Origin: Comamonadaceae bacterium
Lineage (GTDB): Bacteria > Pseudomonadota > Gammaproteobacteria > Burkholderiales > Burkholderiaceae_C
Assembly: GCA_947374705.1 (NCBI GenBank)
Contig: CANCDA010000092.1
Span: 1 to 9,615, forward strand
Length of the DNA: 9,615 nucleotides
Direction: 5' to 3'
The notes under the pieces are model-generated. The model made no database searches and was not told where the DNA came from. It saw only the letters and a list, made by a program, of their open reading frames with translations. Below, in pieces: positions 5,816-9,615 of the stretch. Numbering within the stretch: the stretch's first letter is position 1; each line of letters begins with the position of its first letter. The position numbers and the translations under genes were made by a program.

Positions 5816-6961
5816 ATGGCCAAAAAAGACTATTACGACGTGCTGGGTGTGCCCAAGAACGCGTCTGAAGAAGAAATCAAAAAGTCCTATCGCAAGATGG
5901 CGATGAAGCACCACCCTGACCGCAACCAGGGCGATGGCTCCAAAGCGGCTGAGGAGCGATTCAAGGAAGCCAAAGAGGCTTACGAGATGCTGTCGGACGC
6001 GCAAAAACGCGCCGCCTACGACCAGTACGGCCACGCCGGTGTTGACCCCAATATGCGCGGTGGCCCAGGCGAAGGTTTTGGCGGCGGCGGTGGTTTTGCC
6101 GAAGCCTTTGGCGATATTTTTGGCGACATGTTTGGCCAAAATCCAGGGCAAGGCCGCGGCCGCAGCGGGCGTCAGGTGTACCGGGGCAGTGACTTGAGTT
6201 ACGCCATGGAAATCACGCTGGAAGAAGCGGCGCACGGCAAAGAGGCGCAGATCCGCATCCCCAGTTGGGACAGCTGTGATATTTGCCACGGCAGCGGTGC
6301 CAAACCCGGCACGCAAGTCAAGACCTGCACCACCTGCCACGGCCAAGGCCAGGTGCAGATGCGCCAGGGCTTCTTCAGCGTGCAGCAAACCTGCCCGCAA
6401 TGCCGTGGGGCAGGCAAAATCATCCCCGAGCCGTGCACCAGCTGCCACGGTCAAGGCAAGCTCAAAAAGCAAAAAACCCTGGAAGTCAAAATCCCCGCCG
6501 GTATCGACGGTGGCATGCGCATTCGCAGCGTGGGCAATGGTGAGCCCGGCACCAACGGTGGCCCACCGGGTGACCTCTACATCGAAATCCGGCTCAAGAA
6601 GCACGACATCTTTGAGCGCGACGGTGACGACCTGCACTGCTCCGTGCCCGTGAGCATCGTCACCGCCACTTTGGGCGGCGAGATCGACATCCCGACGCTG
6701 GACGGCAAGGCCGCAATTGACATTCCCGAAGGCACGCAAACCGGCAAGCAGTTCCGTCTGCGCGGCAAGGGCATCAAAGGCGTGCGCGCCAGCTACCCGG
6801 GTGATCTGTACTGCCACATCCTGCTAGAGACACCCGTCAAGCTCAGTGAACACCAGCGCAAGCTGATGAAAGAACTGGGCGAGTCACTGAAGAAGGGCGG
6901 AGGCAAGCACTCGCCCGGCGAGGACAGCTGGGCCGACAGGTTGAAAAGCTTATTCAGCTGA
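5816..6961 (+). CDS. dnaJ: DnaJ, Hsp40 co-chaperone of DnaK
   Basis: DnaJ delivers clients to DnaK and stimulates its ATPase. The protein has 381 residues, the normal length for a class A (type I) Hsp40. The J domain is at about 1-70 with the His33-Pro34-Asp35 motif. A Gly/Phe-rich linker spans roughly 75-125 (GEGFGGGGGFAEAFGDIFG). Four zinc-binding CxxCxGxG repeats sit at 154-161, 171-178, 193-200 and 207-214, all intact. The C-terminal client-binding domains follow, with PPGDLYIEI and YPGDLYCHILLETPVKL. The ATG at 5816 gives the canonical MAKKDYYDVLGV; a weak GAGA lies about eight bases before it. It follows dnaK by 97 bp, so it is probably transcribed by read-through past the hairpin in that gap. 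Confidence 0.99.
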   Translation: MAKKDYYDVLGVPKNASEEEIKKSYRKMAMKHHPDRNQGDGSKAAEERFKEAKEAYEMLSDAQKRAAYDQYGHAGVDPNMRGGPGEGFGGGGGFAEAFGDIFGDMFGQNPGQGRGRSGRQVYRGSDLSYAMEITLEEAAHGKEAQIRIPSWDSCDICHGSGAKPGTQVKTCTTCHGQGQVQMRQGFFSVQQTCPQCRGAGKIIPEPCTSCHGQGKLKKQKTLEVKIPAGIDGGMRIRSVGNGEPGTNGGPPGDLYIEIRLKKHDIFERDGDDLHCSVPVSIVTATLGGEIDIPTLDGKAAIDIPEGTQTGKQFRLRGKGIKGVRASYPGDLYCHILLETPVKLSEHQRKLMKELGESLKKGGGKHSPGEDSWADRLKSLFS

Positions 6962-7012
6962 ATTTGGACCTGAAACGCTTGAAGGTGACAAGGATTTGCA
7001 ACTGATCAAAAC

Positions 7013-7026
7013 TTGATCTGCATCAA
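7013..7026 (+). promoter_or_regulatory. FNR/Anr-type binding site upstream of the universal stress gene
   Basis: TTGATCTGCATCAA is a perfect match to the FNR/Anr consensus TTGAT-N4-ATCAA. It lies 56 bp before the stress-protein ATG. The left half is also shared with a second dyad, GATCAA-N3-TTGATC (7004-7018). The 9-mer ATCAAAACT occurs twice, at 7005-7013 and 7022-7030, so the site may have overlapping binders. Confidence 0.75.
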
Positions 7027-7047
7027 AACTGCAGGCTGGCGAGTCAG

Positions 7048-7053
7048 TATCCT
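7048..7053 (+). promoter_or_regulatory. Probable -10 element of the FNR-dependent promoter
   Basis: TATCCT matches four of six -10 bases. A start at 7060 or 7061 would put the centre of the FNR box at -40.5 or -41.5, the class II activator position. No sigma-70 -35 hexamer is visible, as expected when the activator occupies that region. Confidence 0.5.
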
Positions 7054-7082
7054 TTGCAGCATCAGCACCTTAGGAGAACCGC

Positions 7083-7526
7083 ATGTATGAACGCATCCTC
7101 GTCGCCACCGACGGCTCGACTCTGTCCAAAAAAGCCGTGAACAGTGCCATTGCATTGGCCGCGCTGTGCGGGGCCGAATTGGTGGCCGTGAAAGTTTTTC
7201 CTCGCTACACCCAAAGCTATTTTGAAGGCGCGCTGTCGCTCTCGGTGGCCGATGTGGCTCGCGTGGAAAAACAGTGGGCCGACCAAGCGCAGGCCGTGGT
7301 CGAAGCCGTTAAAAAAGCCGGTACTGCCAAGGGCGTCACGGTCAAGGCGGTCACGGTGAAGTCAGACCTCGTGTCTGAAGCTGTGATTGCTGCGGCCAAA
7401 AAGCACAAGGCCGATGTGATCGTCATGGCCTCGCACGGTCGTAAAGGCGTCAAACGCCTGCTGCTGGGCAGCGAAACGCAGCAGGTGCTGACTCACTCGA
7501 CCGTGCCGGTGCTGGTGCTGCGCTAG
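7083..7526 (+). CDS. Universal stress protein, UspA family
   Basis: This 147-residue single Usp domain is a cytoplasmic nucleotide-binding-type alpha/beta fold that dimerises. It begins with ERILVATDGS (3-12), where Asp10 is the usual adenine-side residue. The phosphate-binding stretch runs through ASHGRKGVKRLLLGS (116-130). It fits G-x2-G-x9-G-S except that the first Gly is Ala116, a common variant, so ATP binding is plausible. The last strand, VPVLVLR, is typical. AGGAGA (7072-7077) lies five bases before the ATG, a strong ribosome-binding site. The perfect FNR/Anr box upstream suggests induction at low oxygen; in Pseudomonas aeruginosa several Usp proteins are under Anr. It follows dnaJ by 121 bp but seems to have its own promoter. 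The stop lies in a tandem repeat that supplies three further in-frame stops. Confidence 0.95.
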   Translation: MYERILVATDGSTLSKKAVNSAIALAALCGAELVAVKVFPRYTQSYFEGALSLSVADVARVEKQWADQAQAVVEAVKKAGTAKGVTVKAVTVKSDLVSEAVIAAAKKHKADVIVMASHGRKGVKRLLLGSETQQVLTHSTVPVLVLR

Positions 7527-7570
7527 ACCCTGCGTTAGACCCAGAGTTGAACCCTGCGCTAGCCCAGCTC
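7523..7570 (+). repeat. 12-bp imperfect tandem repeat with stacked stop codons
   Basis: Four adjacent units are CTAGACCCTGCG, TTAGACCCAGAG, TTGAACCCTGCG and CTAGCCCAGCTC, the last being diverged. The unit length is a multiple of three, so the stress-protein frame meets TAG (7524), TAG (7536), TGA (7548) and TAG (7560) at exact 12-base intervals. Only the first is needed to end the protein. Confidence 0.7.
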
Positions 7571-7572
7571 GG

Positions 7573-7597
7573 GCGCGGGGCTTACACCGCCCCGTGC
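7573..7597. other. Hairpin between the converging genes
   Basis: GCGCGGGGC (7573-7581) pairs with GCCCCGTGC (7589-7597), with one G-T pair and a 7-base loop. The loop includes the stop codon of the - strand lactonase gene. Neither strand has a T-run after it. It may still slow polymerase or protect 3' ends of the converging transcripts. Confidence 0.4.
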
Positions 7598-8700
7598 GAC
7601 TCCACGTACAGCGCGTAGAGCGAATGGCTGCTGGTCATATAGAGGCGGTTGCGTTTGGGGCCGCCGAACTCCAGATTGGCGCAGCGCTCTGGCAGACGGA
7701 TGAAGCCGATGGCTTTGCCGTCTTTGTTGAACACCTTCACGCCGTCATAGTCTTCGGTCTTGCCGTTTTGCAGGTGCGCCTTCATGCCGCCACCCACGTC
7801 AGTGGCCGTAGCCTGAAAGGAGCCGTTGTAACCCCAGCCGCACCACAGGTTGCCGTCGCGGTCCACCCGGAAGCCATCCAGTGAGCCGGGGCCGTCGGCG
7901 TCAATCAGCTTGGTCTTGTTGCCCACCGTGCCGTCGGCATTGACGTCATAACTCCAGATGCTGCGATTCGGCGTGCCCTTCCACTCCACCACGTAGAGCT
8001 TGCTCTCGTCAGGCGAGAAGGCCAGTCCGTTGGGGTTGACCAGCTCGGTGATGACGGCGGTGAGTTTGCCGTCTTTGCCGATGCGGTACACATTGGTCGT
8101 GGCCTGCTCGGACTTGGCGCGCGCGCCTTCCCATTCACCGTTGATGCCGAACAGCGGGTCGGTGAACCAGATGGTGTCGTCCGACTTGACCACGATGTCG
8201 TTGGGCGCGTTCAGGCGCTTGCCTTCATAGTTATCGGCCAGCACAGTCATCTTGCCGTTTTTCTCGGTACGCACGATGCGGCGCGTGACGGAGTGTTCGC
8301 AGGTAATCAGGCGGCCTTGGCGATCACGCGTGTTGCCGTTGGCGTAGTTCACATTCGTTTTGTGAACGGTAAATTTGTTCGTGGCTTCGTCAAACTTCAT
8401 CAAGCGGTTGTTCGGGATGTCGCTGCACAGCAAATAGCCCGGTGCACCTGCCGTGACACCGGGGAAGTAGGCCGGGCCTTCGGCCCAGCGCATGCCGGTG
8501 CCGACCTGCTCGACCGTGCTGCTGTAAATGCGGTACTTGGCAAAACTCGGGTCCAAAATCAACACCGAGGGGTCAGGGTAGCGCTGGTTGGGGCTGAAGC
8601 TGAAGGATTGCGCGAGGGCAGTGCCGCCCACGGCAGCCAAACCGGCACTGGCCGTGGCTTTCAAAAAATCTCGGCGTGGCTTGTGATTGTTGTCTTGCAT
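7582..8700 (-). CDS. SMP-30/gluconolactonase-like beta-propeller protein with Tat signal
   Basis: The family are six-bladed beta-propellers that hydrolyse sugar lactones or similar esters with one divalent metal. The 372 residues open with a twin-arginine signal, PRRDFLKAT (8-16), then a hydrophobic Ala/Gly stretch and a likely cleavage site ALA|QS after residue 30. Export to the periplasm is therefore expected, unlike the cytoplasmic SMP-30 enzymes. Candidate metal ligands are Glu74 (WAEGPAYF), Asn167 (LNAPNDIV) and Asp275 (GSLDGFRVD), with Asn224 in NPNGLAFSPDE. ITCEHSVTRR (132-141) is typical of the gluconolactonase-like branch. AGGAGA lies six bases before the ATG (complement of 8707-8712). 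A Bug-type binding protein lies 100 bp upstream on the same strand, so the two may be one operon. The true substrate is unknown. Confidence 0.9.
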   Translation of the reverse strand: MQDNNHKPRRDFLKATASAGLAAVGGTALAQSFSFSPNQRYPDPSVLILDPSFAKYRIYSSTVEQVGTGMRWAEGPAYFPGVTAGAPGYLLCSDIPNNRLMKFDEATNKFTVHKTNVNYANGNTRDRQGRLITCEHSVTRRIVRTEKNGKMTVLADNYEGKRLNAPNDIVVKSDDTIWFTDPLFGINGEWEGARAKSEQATTNVYRIGKDGKLTAVITELVNPNGLAFSPDESKLYVVEWKGTPNRSIWSYDVNADGTVGNKTKLIDADGPGSLDGFRVDRDGNLWCGWGYNGSFQATATDVGGGMKAHLQNGKTEDYDGVKVFNKDGKAIGFIRLPERCANLEFGGPKRNRLYMTSSHSLYALYVESHGAV

Positions 8701-8800
8701 TTTTTGTCTCCTACTTGATGGATGAAGTGAACTACGGCAACCGGCCGCACGGGTTCTCGAATGATTCAGAAAAGATGGCTTGAAGTTGTACGGGGTGGCC

Positions 8801-9615
8801 TCACTGCACCGTGATGCCGCTGTCCTTGATCACCTGGGTCCACACCGTGGTTTCACGGCGCAACAAGGCGCGCAACTCTTCGCTGGCACCCGTTTGCGCC
8901 TCCACGCCGATGGTGCTGAGTTTGTCGCGCGTCTCAGGGGCCGCCATCGCCGCCGTCACGGCGGACTTCAGCGCGGCCAGTACCGCAGGCGGCACTTTGC
9001 CCGTGGTGAAAACACCGAACCAACCCATGGCCTGGAAATCTGGCACACCCGTTGCCGCCACTGTGGGCAACTCGGGCAGCAAGGGACTGGGTTTGAGGCT
9101 GGTGACCGCAATGCCACGTAACTGACCGCTCCTGATGTAGGGAGTCAAAACGGCAACGTTGTCGATACCGGCCTGCAAGCGCCCGGCCAGCAAGTCAGGC
9201 ATCAGCGCGCTGGTGCCTTTGTAGGGCACGTACTGAATGTCCATGCCGGTTTTGCGCTTGATCAACTCCCAACCCAGGTGCTGCGCCGTGCCTGGCGTAG
9301 AGCCAGCGTAGGAAATCTTTCCAGGATTCGTCTTGGCGTAAACGATCAACTCTGGCAGCGACTTCACGGGCAGCGAGGGATGAACCACCATCACATAAGG
9401 TGATGTAGCGATCATGCCCACGGGCACCAGATCTCGCTCCGGATCGAAGGTTGTGGTGGGGTAGAGCGCGCGAAACGTAGCCAGCTGTGACGAGGCCATC
9501 AACACGGTGTAGCCATCTGCGGTCGTCTTGGCCACGGCTTCGGCGGCAATCAGGCCACTGGCACCGGCCTTGTTCTCAACCATCACGGGTTGACCCAATG
9601 ACTCCGCCATTTTCA
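8801..9615 (-). CDS. Bug/TctC-family tripartite tricarboxylate transporter binding protein (5' partial)
   Basis: These are periplasmic solute-binding proteins for carboxylates and related compounds, greatly expanded in Burkholderiales. About 270 residues are present. The frame runs off the window edge, and the ATG at 9610 is an internal Met, since the sequence there (AESLGQPVMVENKAGASG) is the conserved stretch about 50 residues into the family. The signal peptide is thus missing from view. Further family marks are IATSPYVMVVHPSLPVKSL, KISYAGSTPGTAQHLGWE, which forms part of the ligand pocket, IQYVPYKGTSALMPDLLAG and LRGIAVTS. Many Bug genes are orphans, away from any TctA/TctB membrane genes; none is seen here. 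The link with the exported lactonase downstream suggests uptake of a lactone-derived acid, but this is inference. Confidence 0.92.
   Translation of the reverse strand, partial: KMAESLGQPVMVENKAGASGLIAAEAVAKTTADGYTVLMASSQLATFRALYPTTTFDPERDLVPVGMIATSPYVMVVHPSLPVKSLPELIVYAKTNPGKISYAGSTPGTAQHLGWELIKRKTGMDIQYVPYKGTSALMPDLLAGRLQAGIDNVAVLTPYIRSGQLRGIAVTSLKPSPLLPELPTVAATGVPDFQAMGWFGVFTTGKVPPAVLAALKSAVTAAMAAPETRDKLSTIGVEAQTGASEELRALLRRETTVWTQVIKDSGITVQ

Noticed and set aside
5741..6817. Long open frame on the - strand opposite dnaJ (358 codons)
   Set aside because: It mirrors dnaJ in a GC-rich gene with strong codon bias, shows no recognisable domain and has a low-complexity Ala/Val/Gly/His composition. 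Such antisense frames are common opposite Hsp40/Hsp70 genes.
6952..6963. 12-bp palindrome ATTCAGCTGAAT over the dnaJ stop as a terminator
   Set aside because: It has no loop and no T-run; it is probably chance.
6978..7005. CTTGAAG as a third sigma-32 promoter before the stress gene
   Set aside because: No CCCCATnT-like element exists at 13-14 bp spacing, and the FNR-type promoter explains the region better.
7573..7597. Bidirectional intrinsic terminator between the converging genes
   Set aside because: The stem is good but neither strand has a T-run, so it is listed only as a hairpin.
8293..8718. Open frame on the + strand opposite the lactonase signal region
   Set aside because: It is a shadow of a gene with a clear Tat signal and ribosome-binding site on the other strand.
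1..9615. Mobile elements, CRISPR arrays, tRNA or rRNA genes, CIRCE elements
   Set aside because: None were seen: no transposase-like protein, no spaced direct repeats beyond the 12-bp tandem, no cloverleaf, and no TTAGCACTC-N9-GAGTGCTAA.

Overview
The window is a GC-rich piece of a bacterial chromosome. It carries a core protein-folding locus (grpE, dnaK, dnaJ) between catabolic and regulatory genes. The protein sequences, the gene order and a Bug/TctC-type binding protein suggest a betaproteobacterium of the Burkholderiales, most likely the Comamonadaceae. That placement is an inference from family resemblance; no 16S or other marker is present.

Layout on the + strand: the window opens inside an acyl-CoA dehydrogenase gene (1-1626, 5' end missing). 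Four bases later a MarR-type regulator begins (1631-2104). After a 161-bp gap with a possible promoter come a small winged-helix protein of HxlR type (2266-2577) and a minimal cytoplasmic FKBP-type prolyl isomerase (2632-2985). A clear intrinsic terminator follows at 3019-3048. Next are grpE (3120-3653), dnaK (3775-5718) and dnaJ (5816-6961), then a universal stress protein gene (7083-7526).

Two genes run on the - strand and converge on the stress gene. The first is a Tat-exported SMP-30/gluconolactonase-like protein (7582-8700). Upstream of it is a Bug/TctC periplasmic binding protein (8801-9615) whose N-terminus lies beyond the window.

The regulatory DNA is the most informative part. Separate sigma-32-like heat-shock promoters precede grpE and dnaK, each with a 13-bp spacer and a perfect CTTGAAA -35, and each is overlaid by a dyad symmetry. 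No CIRCE element is present. A long hairpin followed by TTTT lies between dnaK and dnaJ and may lower dnaJ expression. The stress gene has a perfect FNR/Anr box (TTGAT-N4-ATCAA) placed for class II activation, which points to induction at low oxygen. Its stop codon begins a 12-bp imperfect tandem repeat that gives four in-frame stops at exact 12-base intervals.

How the parts work together: GrpE, DnaK and DnaJ form the Hsp70 cycle, and the prolyl isomerase upstream is another folding factor. The stress protein probably answers to oxygen rather than heat. The acyl-CoA dehydrogenase/MarR pair and the Bug/lactonase pair look like small catabolic units of unknown substrate. I saw no mobile element, CRISPR array, tRNA or rRNA. 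I did not find a new system; the novelty here is at the level of regulatory sites.
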